A DNA stretch of 64,000 bases from Porogramme epimiltina. Taxonomy: Eukaryota > Basidiomycota > Agaricomycetes > Polyporales > Polyporaceae. A model generated the notes under the pieces. That model ran no database searches and had not been told where the DNA came from. It worked only from the letters and a program-made list of their open reading frames with translations. Position 1 is the first letter of the stretch. Each line of letters begins with the position of its first letter. This document shows, piece by piece, positions 11,038-23,000 of the stretch. The stretch lies in NCBI GenBank assembly GCA_900155495.1, contig FTLJ01000415.1:24603-88602 (forward strand), read 5' to 3'. The translations under genes and the position numbers were made by a program.

Positions 11038-14000
11038 CATCCCCTACATGATGAGACGACACGAGATTGATTTGACCTCAGCATCGTCCACCCCGGAGTG
11101 GCGATGCTGTCGGGGTCGGGGTGTCGGCTCGCCACGAGGGGGAGATGGTTCGAGACGGTGAAAATGGCGACCAGCCAACTGCGATCGGAAAATGGTCGAC
11201 GAATGCGAGAGGATCCCAGGGATTCTCAGGGACGCCCAGACCTGCAACAGGGTTTTGCCAATGTTTGTGACACCCGCCATAATGGAGGTGGGGAGATGGG
11301 CGAGCCGAGAGTACGGGCTATCGAAGACAGAAGGCCATGAGGGGCGGGGAACATTTCACAACGGCTATCTCTGCCCACTTCGCAGAAGAGTTGACGCTCA
11401 GAGCACGGCGCAAGAACCTAACACCCAGAGAGAAACAATCGCCGATGCAGTCGACGAGGGCGGAGACGGGACAAGAGCGGCGGGAGCTATCAGCGGCAAC
11501 GAGAACAGAGAGTCTGCTGTGGGAGAACAACTCGATGTTGCGTAAACCGCTAAACGTTCGCCTAAGTCAGACTCCGCTCTGAGATTCGAGGGGAAAGAGG
11601 TAGATGCAGGGTCCCCGGGGTCCTGGGGAGGGATCTGGGAACGATCGGTCCCCATCGGGGGAAACATCGGGACGATTGTATCTACGATTAGTGCGTGCCG
11701 CCGGATTGATGCCTGTGCTGGCGCCTGGGAGGGCGTTCTCACGGCGTCCCACACTCGACGTCTCACCCGCCGCGCAGTCTCATCGGTGCAGTCACGGCAA
11801 TCCCGACTCCTCCCTTGCTCGATACCCGTCAGCACAGTCGTCATGCCTGCCCCGTCAGCGCACTCGTGATCGATGTGTAATTGTCCAGACACGTTCTCGA
11901 GCTCGCGGCCCATCAAGCTCCTCTCCCACCACGATCTCGCCCTGCCCTCGGAACTATTTTTGCGGCAGGGAGGTCAACAACGTTCGGGGTCGAGTCGTAC
12001 TGACAACGTGGAGCTGAACGGAGACTAATCAGAGAAACACACTGATGTAGAAACGCGTCATGCCAAATGATGCGAGGTACGCCGCAAGTTGTAGTCTCCT
12101 ACGCTCATCCGATATCTAAGTAGAACTTTGTAACCCTTCCGAACACGACGGGCAGCGCGACACCACACACGTCGCGTTCAGCGGGCTTTTCGATCGCAAC
12201 TCGTCTTGTGACAGGCATATTGCGACACAGCACTCCACTACAAACTGCGCCGGCGCGCCCAACATCAGTGCCGGGCGCTCACGAGCCATTCAACTTCGAC
12301 GTTCAGTCACGACGCCAAGACGCGTCGTGGTGGCATCCGGCGCTCATATCCGCTTGCCCGCTCTGCTATGCCGGCTGATCTCAAGCCATCTCGCGACTTC
12401 CCGTGGACTCTAGCCCACCCTAAGCGCTGTCGACGATGATCGTACCGCCCATCATTGCAAGTCGACTGTAGCTCTTGGCCTCCAGTGGCGGTAGTACATC
12501 GGAGGCGGAATTCGAAAGCTCCGATGAGACTCGGAGGCTACACGGAAGGGCCAGAAACTCTGCAAACTTTCGGTACGAGGGTGCTATCATCTGTAACGCT
12601 AGCTCAAAACTCACAGAATCACCCATCGGACGAATGTCAATTACCGCAGGCAGTGAGCGCACATCGCATCCTGCCGTAAACACCGAAAAGAATGTGTCAA
12701 ATGTTGAGAACTTTCGCGCGGTCCCGGCGTCCTCGCATTCCCCCGAACGGCGCCCTGACGGCGAACAATAGACGCCATGACGTGCACACCACGGTGTGCG
12801 GGACTGCGTCTGGCCTCGTGTATCATTCACATTCACTCCAGCTATACGCTCCGAACAGCATCTAGTACGTCGCGAAAGTCTCCAAGAGACAGCGGCTGAG
12901 CTCGAATGACTCGTCCGTCGTACTTGGCTCAGTCACAAGTGCGTCGGTGTTCTAAGTCTTGACAAGATATCAGCACTATGCGTTGAATACCCTGTACCCT
13001 TCGACAGATGTTCAGTCCTGGTGAGAACCTTGGTATTGTATCTCGTGCGGAGCTGTCTAGAACTAGATCAGGCAACGACATGCTTCGCTAGTACGACTGC
13101 ACCGCATGGCGCGCACGGCTCGTTGGTTTCAGTTTAGCTGCGGTGGAGGAGTCGAGGGTACTCCTCGGCGTGGCCCTCACCCTCATCTTACACATCGTCC
13201 GCTCATGCCGTACGCCGGTTCATTGGAAGGTAACCACCACGAACTCTATTTGTATTCATTAATATCATTATGTATCACTCGTATAGCCAGAATGCACGCC
13301 ACACTGAGATGTTTCACCACCTTATTCATTCATAGTCAGGTCACAGTCAACGCAATGCCGTGGACACCCTCGTAAACGTGTGCTCGCGTGCTCGTGTGCG
13401 CAGGCAAGCTTCAAAGTTCCGACCCGACTGGAGCTTCAAACATAAGGTCACGCAACGTTCTATCGTAACTGTTTACCATATTGTTATGTGTGTAGACATA
13501 TACGGACTCCGTTGGATGGATTAGAAGTCGCCTTTGTTCGTTCCCAAGAAACAGAGGGTCCTTCCATTGAAGCGGCACCGCGCCGCCTTTAATCCACCCT
13601 TCACAGAGCTCAGTAGGAGAATTAGACTCGATCGGCTTCCCTCAAATTTCGGCGAACTGGCGGCCAACATAGAGTACGTACACGCGATAATCATAACGAC
13701 GGGACGCCCACTGACATACGCGATTTATCTTGAAACCGCTTCGAAAGGCAATGTCCTGAAGGAATGGACGGTTAAGGAAAGGCGCCACACCAGCGCAAAT
13801 CAGGAGGGCGACGTAGCCGGCGCCCGGCGCCCAGGAGCGCGTAGTTTGACACTTGTGGGATCCCCCGAGGGGCGAGCGGAACAGGCTGTCCTATCAGCTA
13901 CAAGGCACGCGCGCGCACAGAGGTGTTGCTGGGAAAGCTTGACGAGATGTTTGGATTCTATATGTCTACAGGAGTCTAAGGAACGAGCTAAAACGATTCG

Positions 14001-14321
14001 AGAAAGAGGGAGGTGGACATGGACGAGATGAGGAGACGGTGACGCGTTCTATACAGTGTCTCGCGCTGGCCTGCTGCGCCGAGGATCATAGATATGTCAG
14101 CTACATAGAAGGATAGATAGAGCTTTGAGTCCGATGTAAGGGATGCTAGCGCGCAAGAGCGCGCACGGGGAATGGAGAGAAGGAAAGGAAAGAACTACTA
14201 GTTACAAGCCCGGACGGCACGATCAAAGGCAGGGCGGATCCTCGGTACGCGATGATGTTGTTGCTTGGGAGGGGGAAAGGGGAAGGGGGGCCTCGCGGGC
14301 CTCGCGCTCGGCTTGGCACGC
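11038..14321. other. 3.3-kb region without a recognised gene
   Basis: Only overlapping ORFs in conflicting frames. Two stretches read as vaguely protein-like: minus strand 12620-12420 (FELALQMIAPSYRKFAEFL) and minus strand about 13890-13640 (GAGYVALLICAGVAPFLN, ending at a canonical-looking GTATGT...CCAG intron near 13710-13650). Neither can be assembled into a gene or assigned to a family. The region separates P450-A from the terpene synthase. Confidence 0.5.
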
Positions 14322-15677
14322 CTACGCCTTGGCAGCGATGACAGCGGGCGCCGCGTCGCCCTGGTCGAGCTTGTCGACGAGGGGGACCTCGACGAGCTCG
14401 CGGCGGAGCAGGGGGTTCTGGGGGCGCTTCGGGAGCATGGGCACGAGGCGCGTCTTCTGGTACTCGAGGCCCTTGCTGCCGAAGTAGCGGCCGGACTCGA
14501 AGTTCCAGCAGTCGTTGCAGCGCGGCCAGTTGGCGAGGTGCTCGATGTACACCGCGAGGTCCGCGTCGACCTTGGCGCCGAACGAGGGCACGCGCTTGAG
14601 CGCGTCGAGGAAGCGCATCTCGACGTCCTTGTGGAAGTCGACCGTCCACGCCATCGCGCCGTCGAAGTCGGTGTTGAACTGGTTCATCGCGACCGTGAGG
14701 ATGTTGTGCCGGTCGTCGCCCGTCGCCTGCTCCTTGTTGTACGAGGCGATGTCCTGCGGAAAGCAACCCGGTCAGCGGCGTGTTGTGCGCAGCGCATCCG
14801 CAGCCAGGAATGGAGACTCACGTTGTCGAGGATGATGAGGTCTGCAATAAGATACTCGAGCTCCTTCACCACAGGGTGGTAGAAGGCCTCGTCGGGGATG
14901 GCGAGGTGAAGCTCGCCGGGCACATACGAAGGGCGAGCGCCGATGTTTTGCCGGCGAGTCTCGAGGTAAGTCTCGATGGTGCGCTGCGTATCGTTGTCGC
15001 GGTCCTCGGCCTGTGTGATGACAGAATTCAGGTAGTCGGTGAACGCTTCGACGAAGTGCTTCGCCGCCTCGGGTGTCGCGGTGGTGCGGCCTCGGTGCCA
15101 GAACCTGGAAGGAGTCCGGTGAGACGCCGGTGACTAAAGAAGCGGCGGCGGACGCTTACTGCCTGGTAACCTCGCCGAGCATAATTTCACCTTCGGGGCG
15201 GGGCTTGTCGGGGTTGTGGAGGGCGTCAACGACTATCCCGATCATCTCACGGACAACAGGCGCGGGCTCTACATCGGTATATTCGTCCACAACGAAAAAC
15301 ACGTTCATCAGATCGATGCCCGTGCGGAGTGCCTCTGTGGAACAAGTGCGGCGTAAGCATGGAACTGCTGAAAAGAAAAGGAAGCCGTATGTACCGCGCG
15401 AGACATCCGGGTAAGCGAGGGACGCGAGACGGCCGAAGTCGCACTTGTCGTACGCGTATTGAGACTCTGGGGTGAACGGCTTGAAGGACTTGAACCACGC
15501 GTTGGACTCGAGAGTGACCTCTTCGTAATAGGGGTTGATCTTCCGTGGCCACGGCCATGCGGCCATGGTGTCGGGCAGGTAGAGGTACTTCTGGGCCCGG
15601 CCGTCCTCGGTCTTCACGACGATGGACTTGCTAGGTGCGGAACCGAGGGCAGATGCGAAGGTGGTCGATGCGGACAT
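14322..15677 (-). CDS. Sesquiterpene synthase, delta-6-protoilludene synthase-like
   Basis: Four exons (15677-15395, 15334-15160, 15104-14822, 14753-14322) give 390 aa, the usual length for fungal class I terpene cyclases. The first metal motif is FFVVDEYTD (D111-E-Y-T-D115). The second is the NSE triad NDIASYNKE (N247, S251, E255) followed by QATGDDRHN, and an RY pair (ESGRY) lies downstream. The DEYTD form and NDIASYNKEQ context match the basidiomycete protoilludene-type clade. It should ionise farnesyl diphosphate with Mg2+ by 1,11-cyclisation in the cytosol; the exact product is an inference. A TATAT lies about 155 bp upstream. Intron 1 is 60 nt with no stop, so an unspliced message would insert 20 residues just before the DEYTD motif. 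Flanked by two P450s. Confidence 0.95.
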
Positions 15678-15830
15678 GGTGCAACGCGCGACGAGTGTGG
15701 AGTGGGACGATGAAGTGCGGGGGTGGGGATGCGAGGCGAGGCGGGGCGAGGCAGACGCGACGAGGACTTGTCGCGATTAAGCGGGTCTGGAGGGGGCTGA
15801 GGGTTTCGAGACCCAAAGTCGAATGTCTTC

Positions 15831-15835
15831 ATATA
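15831..15835 (-). promoter_or_regulatory. Possible TATA element of the terpene synthase
   Basis: CTATATGA on the minus strand about 155 bp before the ATG at 15677; the only TATA-like sequence near the start. Confidence 0.35.
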
Positions 15836-17748
15836 GGCCCGCTGTGGGTGCAGGGAGAACTCTATCGCTCGGTAGGATTCGCCAGAGGAAAGTCGGCGTA
15901 TACGCGACGCACTGCCATCAGAGGCCGACCGTTACGGCCCTGGCCAGCCGATCGGCTGGGAAGGTTTCTTGCACAACAAAGGAGGATGACGGGCGTGACG
16001 CGGTACCTCTTGCGCTCGGCATTTCGGAAAGGGCGTAGTATAGACATTCCGGGTGTAGGTATCTGCGAGTCACCGAGGAGGATTTCATGCGGCCCACTTT
16101 GTCGGTTCCTTGTCAACAGCGATGGAGCGTAGGACTGTGAATGCCAATCATAGCGACGTAAGCTGCGTCGCGAGGCAAACGCCGCAGGAGTTGACCAGGA
16201 CCTCGAGGAGGGTGGAGACTGTGAAGATACATCAATTTGAAACGCTCTCCCCACCGCAGCGACCCTCTTGGGAAATTTTGCGCGAAACGCAGTAGCTCTT
16301 GCCCGTGTTGTCTCTGTTCATCCGTTTCAAGAACGTCTGTGTTCACTATCCCTGAGCGCCGTACGTCCGGCGAGCGGGGAGTCAAATTTCGTCAGAGGCC
16401 TGATAAGACACTCCAACGCTCCAAGCTGACGTCTTATCAACATGAAATGTCATGTCCAGAATCCGTCTCCGACTGTCAGGGTTCGATGGGGTCCTGCACC
16501 ACGCCAGATGGTACCCATTGGCTGTTGACAAGGGCCATCGCTATACTTGGGGTACATGGCGCCGAGTGGGAAGGCGATGCCGACGATTCCATATCCGGGA
16601 AGGTCGTAGGTAAAGTGTGTCGAGGCCGCTGTCACCGGGGAGTTGGTGAGCGACGCGGGCATTGAATAGCAAATGCCAGCGCGAGCTGAGGATCACAGGC
16701 GCGCGCGGTGGTTGCTGATCCGCGCTAGCGTTTCGGACGCACGGGTGAGATTGCTAAGTAAAACATGGGCGTTGCGAGGCGGCTGGTGAGCTCGAGATCA
16801 AGAGAGAGCAACAAGCTGTCTCACCGGGACGACGACCGTGGAGGGCCGCATTCGGCGGAGTAGAGGAGGAGATCAAGACGCAGAAAGCTCCCGCGCGGCT
16901 CGCCCCCGCCCTCTCCATTGTGCCGAGATTTCCCGAGATCAGGCGCGATCAGAGGATCTGACGATCGCGATCCATGGCCAGCACCGGGGACCCGGGTACC
17001 CTCCATCGACATTGGCGCCCGCCCCGTCACACCCGAGCCCCCGGCGCTAGACCACTCTGTCCTCCCGCTCCCGCCGCCCGGACGCGGGGCAGCCGCGCGC
17101 TGGCACACGTTTGGAACTCGGACGCAGCTCGCAGTTCTCGCCCTCCCACGCAGTCGTGCCCCTGATGATGTGCGCACGATGGGTTTTCGCTCCCGTCCCG
17201 CCTCTCTTCCGCGCCTGCGGCCGCGTTCCCGCCCGCGGCACGCCCCTCGAATAGACTTCAACGTCCGCTCGGAGTACAGGCACTACAATCGCAGAAAAAC
17301 CTCCCAATCGACGGGCTATCATTGGGCTCGCCTATCAACGTGCGTATTTACCATCATGTCTCTCTGGAGTCTGAACGGGGATGAATCTTTACCTCGGCGG
17401 ACCCCGCATTCCCCTCTAGACGCCGCTATCACTGGCAATCCCCAGTTTTCTTCTCCGTACCGGAGGAGTGACCCAATCCCGAGCCGAAGCAACGTAATAG
17501 GGTCCACAGCGCCACCTTCCCTATCACGCCATCGATGTCCGCGTTCCTCGTCGTTGGCTTGTTGCGCGGTTCCGAGTGACAGAGTACGACGATACCGCAA
17601 CGGATCGTGGAACGACGGCCGAATTTTGCAATGTCTATAGACGAGACGGTCTCGGCGCCATCCCCAGCTGCCTTACATCCTGGTCGGCGTATCATTTCTG
17701 GGGACTTTGCATCTCCTCCGCCCAAGTCTTCTACTCTCCCTCAGCCCC
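15836..17748. other. Divergent intergenic region between terpene synthase and P450-B
   Basis: About 1.9 kb between the divergently transcribed cyclase (-) and P450-B (+). No recognised gene. It probably holds both promoters; the stretch 16850-17260 is very GC-rich with overlapping ORFs in several frames, none with family motifs. Confidence 0.55.
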
Positions 17749-20099
17749 ATGTCCCTCTCCCTCACTGACCTCACCATGGAGAAGATCTCCGGCGCTCTCG
17801 ACCTAGGCCCACGCCACTATCTCGCTCTTGCCGCCATAGGGCTGGTATGGGTACTCAAGTCGCTCATTGTGGCTTCTGCGAGGAGGCGTAAGATGGCCCC
17901 CGGGCCGCCTGGGGTGCCCCTGCTAGGCAACGTCTTCGACGTTCCCAGCAGCATGCCCTGGTTCAAATTCACCGAATGGAAACAGCAATACGGCACGTCT
18001 TCGACTTTCGGGGCCGTTGCGCCTATCTTATCTCCCTCGCAGGGCCGATCTTCTCTCTCAACATGGCAGGCCAGCCCGTCGTCGTTCTCAACAGCCACAA
18101 GGTTACAGCTGATCTATTTGGTGCGTAGCCTCCCACTCCACACTTCGCGAAAATGGGAAGTTGACCTCGGTGCCGCCGGGCCTGTGTGTGGTAACAGATC
18201 GCAAGTCGAACATCTACAGCGACCGTCCGCGTCTCGTAATGGCTAGCGAGATCCTCACCGGAGGTATCTTTATGGTCTTTGCTGCCTACACTGAAGTGTA
18301 CGAGTCTTCGTTTTTCCATCCCCCGGCACTAGCTCATTTACGCGCGCAGTTGGCGGAAGATGCGCCGGGCCGGGCACGAGGGCTTCAACCTCCGGGCGTC
18401 TGAGCAGTATCAACCTATGCAGGAGCGCGAAGCCGGGCTGACTGCCTTAGATCTTATCTTGCGTCCCAGCGAGTGGGAGGATCGTCTGAAGCAGTGCGCA
18501 TTCCGCAGTCCACCAGCGTGCTTCTTGTTCTCACCCTTATCCAGGACGACGGCGTCGAGCATCCTCACGGCCGTGTACGGCTGGCCGCGCATCAGTGGGA
18601 AGGATAAGCCTGTCATTCAGCGTATCCACGCGCACACCGCGCGCATCGCGAGCGCAGTCGTCCCCGGACGGTACCTCGTCGACATCTTCCCCGTCATGAA
18701 GCACTTCCCGACGTGGATTGCCAAGTGGAAGCGCGACGGCCTCGAGTGGCATGCGCAGGAGACCGAGATGTTTGAAGGCTTCAACAAAGGCGTGAGCGAT
18801 CGCATGGTATGGAGTCTTTCGTTCCTCTCACCCAAGGACGCGCGCTGATAACGTCGATCTGCAGGCCAAAGGAGAGTCCCCGACGTGCTTCGTGGCATCG
18901 CTGGTGGAGACCGAGAAGCGCCACGGCTTGACGAAGAAGGAAGCTGCCTGGCTTGCAGGCATCATGTTGTACGTCCGCGCAGCCACATGTCGTGCTCCCG
19001 CCCGCTGACGTCGACGCGCGCCGCATCACAGCTCCGCCGGAGCCGAAACTGTGAGTGTTGTGATAGGCTGCGTCGCGCGCGCGATCCAAGCGCCCGATGG
19101 AGGGCGCGGCCGCCGCCGCCCCATTAGGCACGAAAAGGCTAACGGAATTCGTTTATGGCGGCTGTGTCGTGACAGACTTCAGCGTCGATGATGAACTTTG
19201 TGCTCGCGATGCTGCTCTTCCCTGAAGCGAAGCGCAAGGCGCAGGCGGAGCTCGACGCCGTCGTTGGGCGCGACAGGCTCCCGACGTTCGAGGACAGGAA
19301 GAACCTGCCGTATATCCGCGCTATGGTCAAGGAGGTCCTGCGCTGGCGCCCTGTCGGCCCGCTGGGTAAGTCTTTATGCCATACAAGGGTTTCAATGTGC
19401 TCACTCCCGCCCGTTCTCAGCTGTTCCCCGTCGCGCAACCGAGGTATGTTGGCGCGCTCGCATAGTAACCATGTTCTGAGATTTGTCTAGGACGACTGGT
19501 ACGAGGGCTACTTCATCCCCAAGGGCACGACGGTCATCCCGAACGTGTGGGGTATGAACCACGACCCGGAGATCTTCCCCGACTTTGACAACTTCCGCCC
19601 CGAGCGCTTCCTCGACGAGAGCGGCACTGTCGACACCGCCCCGCCCGACACACATGGCATGGGCCACGTCACGTTCGGGTTCGGCAGGCGGTACGCAGTT
19701 CCCCCCCTCCGCATCACGTTATCTTGCCCGCTGACCCCGACTCGGCGTGCGACAGGATCTGCGTGGGCCTGAACTTCGCGAACCAGGCGCTCTTCATCAA
19801 TTTCGCGACCATCCTGTGGGCGATGGACGTCCTCAAGGCCGTCGACGCGACCGGGAAGGAGATCACGCCCGACCCGAACAACCTCGTCGACGCGGGTGTC
19901 GTCGTGTACGTACTTCTGCGCCTCCCTTCTCCCTTGTTCCGCTGTCCGCCCCGCCTGCGCACCGTGTGCTGATCTGCGTCTTGCGCGCACGCCCTTGTTC
20001 TAATTCCGCAGTGGCCCCGCGCCGTTCCCGTGCAAGATGGTTCCCCGCTTCCCGGAGGTCAAGGCCGTGCTCGAGCGCGAGCTTGCGCACACGGCGTGA
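17749..20099 (+). CDS. Cytochrome P450 (P450-B)
   Basis: Twelve exons and eleven introns (17993-18042, 18121-18197, 18298-18349, 18494-18544, 18807-18864, 18969-19031, 19051-19175, 19366-19420, 19444-19490, 19691-19755, 19906-20011) give 533 aa, or 524 aa if the ATG at 17776 is used. Two exons are tiny: 19 nt (19032-19050) and 23 nt (19421-19443). Intron 1 appears to be GC-AG (GCACGT...CTCGCAG). Motifs: anchor near residues 22-42, hinge MAPGPPGVPLLGN, I helix FSAGAETTSAS, ExxR EVLR, FRPERF, heme loop FGFGRRICVG with Cys near 457. It is an ER monooxygenase of unknown substrate. It is clearly paralogous to P450-C at 26.2 kb (shared YGPIFSLNMAG, IYSDRP, EILTGG). It is transcribed away from the terpene synthase. 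Confidence 0.95.
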
Positions 20100-23000
20100 A
20101 CGGCTGTCCCGCCGCCGCCCTGCTTCTCCCCTCCCACACGGTGAGGGCAGCTCTGAGCTGGGACTTCGATGCACGCGCACCAGCGTTGGAAGAACGCGTG
20201 AAGGGTATCTATTTTTGTGCAGTGGGAGGCTCGATGTCCCGCATAGTGTAATAAAGTTTGTGTCCTCTCGGGTTTTCTCGGTCCGCGCGCCGGAGAGCGT
20301 CATCAGTTATCGTGTATGGCTTGCTGCTGGTGGCGACGGTCTTGCGCGAGACTCTATATTTGTACCATGTATCCGGCTCCTGAATTCGCGGAACCTTCGT
20401 AGAAGAGTGCGGAGATTATGCTATTTGCGTTTTGTCTGTCCAGAACAACCGTCCGATGCATACCCGTGTGCGTGGAGTAGAAGTAGAAGAGCGGGCGTTC
20501 CATCAGGGACTGTGAAAGGTCTTGCTTGCAAGAATGGCAGTGGTAGAGCCTCTTCGTGTCCCTATGTTCCAGCCCAAGTCTATCTTTACGTGCCGGCAGA
20601 GGGAACTCCGACCTGGGACCTCCATGCCATCTGGAAAGCGGAATCCGGGAGCGCAGTTGAAGCGCAGAAGTGCTACAAGACGCCCTTGCAGCTGAGAAGT
20701 CTAAAGGAAAGCAAGGGGTGGCGAAGAAGCCGGGAGAACGTATACTCTCGAGTTGCTCGGACGATAATCAGCAGCACTTGATAGGCTGGCGGCACCTCAG
20801 AAGGAGGGCCTCGACGGCGCGATGACGTAGGTTGAATGCCGCTCGGGAGATGAGGGGAGGAGGAGCGTGCGCGTGCGCAGGCCCCGCCACCCACGCACAC
20901 CTTGGCAAGCCTCGAGCACATCCACACTTGTTGGAGGAGGACCCTGGATGGCCACGGCCACGGGCGATCCGCGCCCTGCTCCCACCCTAATGAAGGTGCC
21001 GATCATGATCTATCGGGATACAAGCTTCATGCGCGGGAGGGCACGATCAGCCAGCGTTCGCGCGAGGTTCTTCCTTGCGAGGAGGCTGCCCGAGCTGTGC
21101 TCGTGGCGACCTCTGATGGCGTTCTCTCCCCCGCGGGAGCAGAGGAGTCCAAGACCTGGCGGCGTGTACGTACGTGCTACGCAGGGCGTGGACCGTGGTG
21201 GAGCGCGCGGGGACGTCGGTCACTGAATCTCCATGGATTATGCGGGGGGCTATGATGGTCGCCGGCCACGGGCGCACGTGTGCGCGAATATCTTTCCCCG
21301 CGCGCGGTCTTCTGGCTCTCCGCACATGTTTGCCGGGGTCGACCGTCCTGGCGGGTGCACAGCTTCTCCTGAGGGCAGCAAGACACAGGGCGTAAGCTCG
21401 CGGCGGATCAGGCGCCCCCGGCGGAACTGAGCAGCAAGGGCGCAAAACGGATGAGCCTACCTCGCGCGAAGTCGTTGCGAGCGATACGGGTGAGCGATTG
21501 AAGTTGAGAAGCTGTGGTTCGAGGCTTCGTCCGTGATTCGCGGAATCCCGAACACGTGTGCCACGTGACCGTTCCGGGATACTTTCCGGTGCCCGAGGCT
21601 TCCCCCGAAGGTCTGGAAGGCGGCGCGGGATGGTTCTCCTCTCCTCCGCTGCGGTTCTACAATTGACTGTTTGTGAAGAAACGTTCACCCAGTCGTTCGC
21701 GAAACACGGTGCGTTACGAGCAGGGGCAGAAGGTGTCATGGTGTAGGCGTAATAGAACCGTCGGGCACTGGCCCGTGCAACTCCCTCGGTGTACTACCGC
21801 AGCCATACCGTAGAGGCCTTCCCACGCGTTCCCGCGCTCTGCCATGCACGCCGTGCACTATCTTTACGATCAGAGGCTCAGGGTGGACTGGACTCGGTGG
21901 TGACGCTCGCACCTGGGTTCCCATCACGTTCGTGGCTGACTAGTAACGTCCTCGATGGCGAGCTCGTTCGCACTTGGGGCCCAGATGTCCAAAGACCGAA
22001 CCTTTGCCGCCCCGAGGATGGCTGTCGATCGTTCCCGGCGTGTTCTGATCGACGCTGTATCCACCCTGACATCGACGGTGTGCGCCTGAGTCTCCGAGCA
22101 CCCCCGCTCCCAAGCCTCCCAGGGCGCACACCCGTGCAGCGTTGATGAGGGTGAGGAACCAAGACGAGTTCAAGTCGTCTCTACTGTCGGGCCGAAAAAA
22201 ACCCGCCCCGCAGAGGCGAGTGCGAGCCCCTCGTCTGCAGCCGACACCGATATGGGGGACACGTGGAAATGCTGTACGCTCGCGACCGTGCCCGTAACGG
22301 TGGCAATTGCTCGACCAGGCTTCTGCTGTGCCCTGCAGCATAGCGACTCCAAAACGGCTCTAGTCCCTCGCTCGGCGGTAGGCCCGAGCTGACTGTCGGC
22401 CCTGCTCTAGCACGGTGATGGACACCGTGAGGCTGCTATCGCAGGCTAGGTTCCTGTCCAGGTCAGAAACGTTGGCGGGCGACGCACGCGCTGATGGCGC
22501 GCGCGCACCGCGGCTCACCGACTCATCGAACTCGAGGTCTGAGTCCGGACGACACGCCGCCCGTCAACGCCGCTGACGCCATGCCATAATGACAGTTCCG
22601 GTGCCCCTTCCTCCCCCGACGCCTCTGTCTCCCGGGAGTCTCAGCCCGCGCGCGCCGCACGGCGTGAGGCGAATTAATCCCCGCGCAGCACGGCGCACCG
22701 AGCGGCGGCTGTTCGCAGCTCCCCTCGCACCGACGCGGATCCCCGCGAGGGCGCGGAGGCAACAAGTGCGCAGACGCGGTGGTGTGGGCCTGTGTTGGAG
22801 CAGAGGAGCCCCAACACCCCACCCCGCGCGGCGCGGCGCAGAAGAACGTGCTAGACACTGGAGAGACACCGGCAGCAATGGCACCGACACCGCACGCGCC
22901 CTGCCCATCGCCGATTAGCTCCCGCGCGCGCGATTGGCTGTTCGATCCCCGGTCGGGGGATCGTGCAGCCAATCGCGCTGCCCCGACGCCCCTGCACCCC

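Noticed and set aside
11398..11916. 172-codon minus-strand ORF between P450-A and the terpene synthase
   Set aside because: No motif, a competing ORF on the other strand over the same bases, and no splice or promoter support.
13640..13890. Minus-strand hydrophobic frame (GAGYVALLICAGVAPFLN) followed by a GTATGT...CCAG intron-like sequence
   Set aside because: After the putative intron the frame stops within five codons, and upstream sequence has no recognisable domain. Kept only as a remark in the intergenic entry.
19747..20781. Long plus-strand ORF (344 codons) over the end of P450-B and beyond
   Set aside because: It overlaps the last exons of P450-B in another frame, is arginine/proline-rich and shows no motif; a shadow of GC-rich coding sequence.
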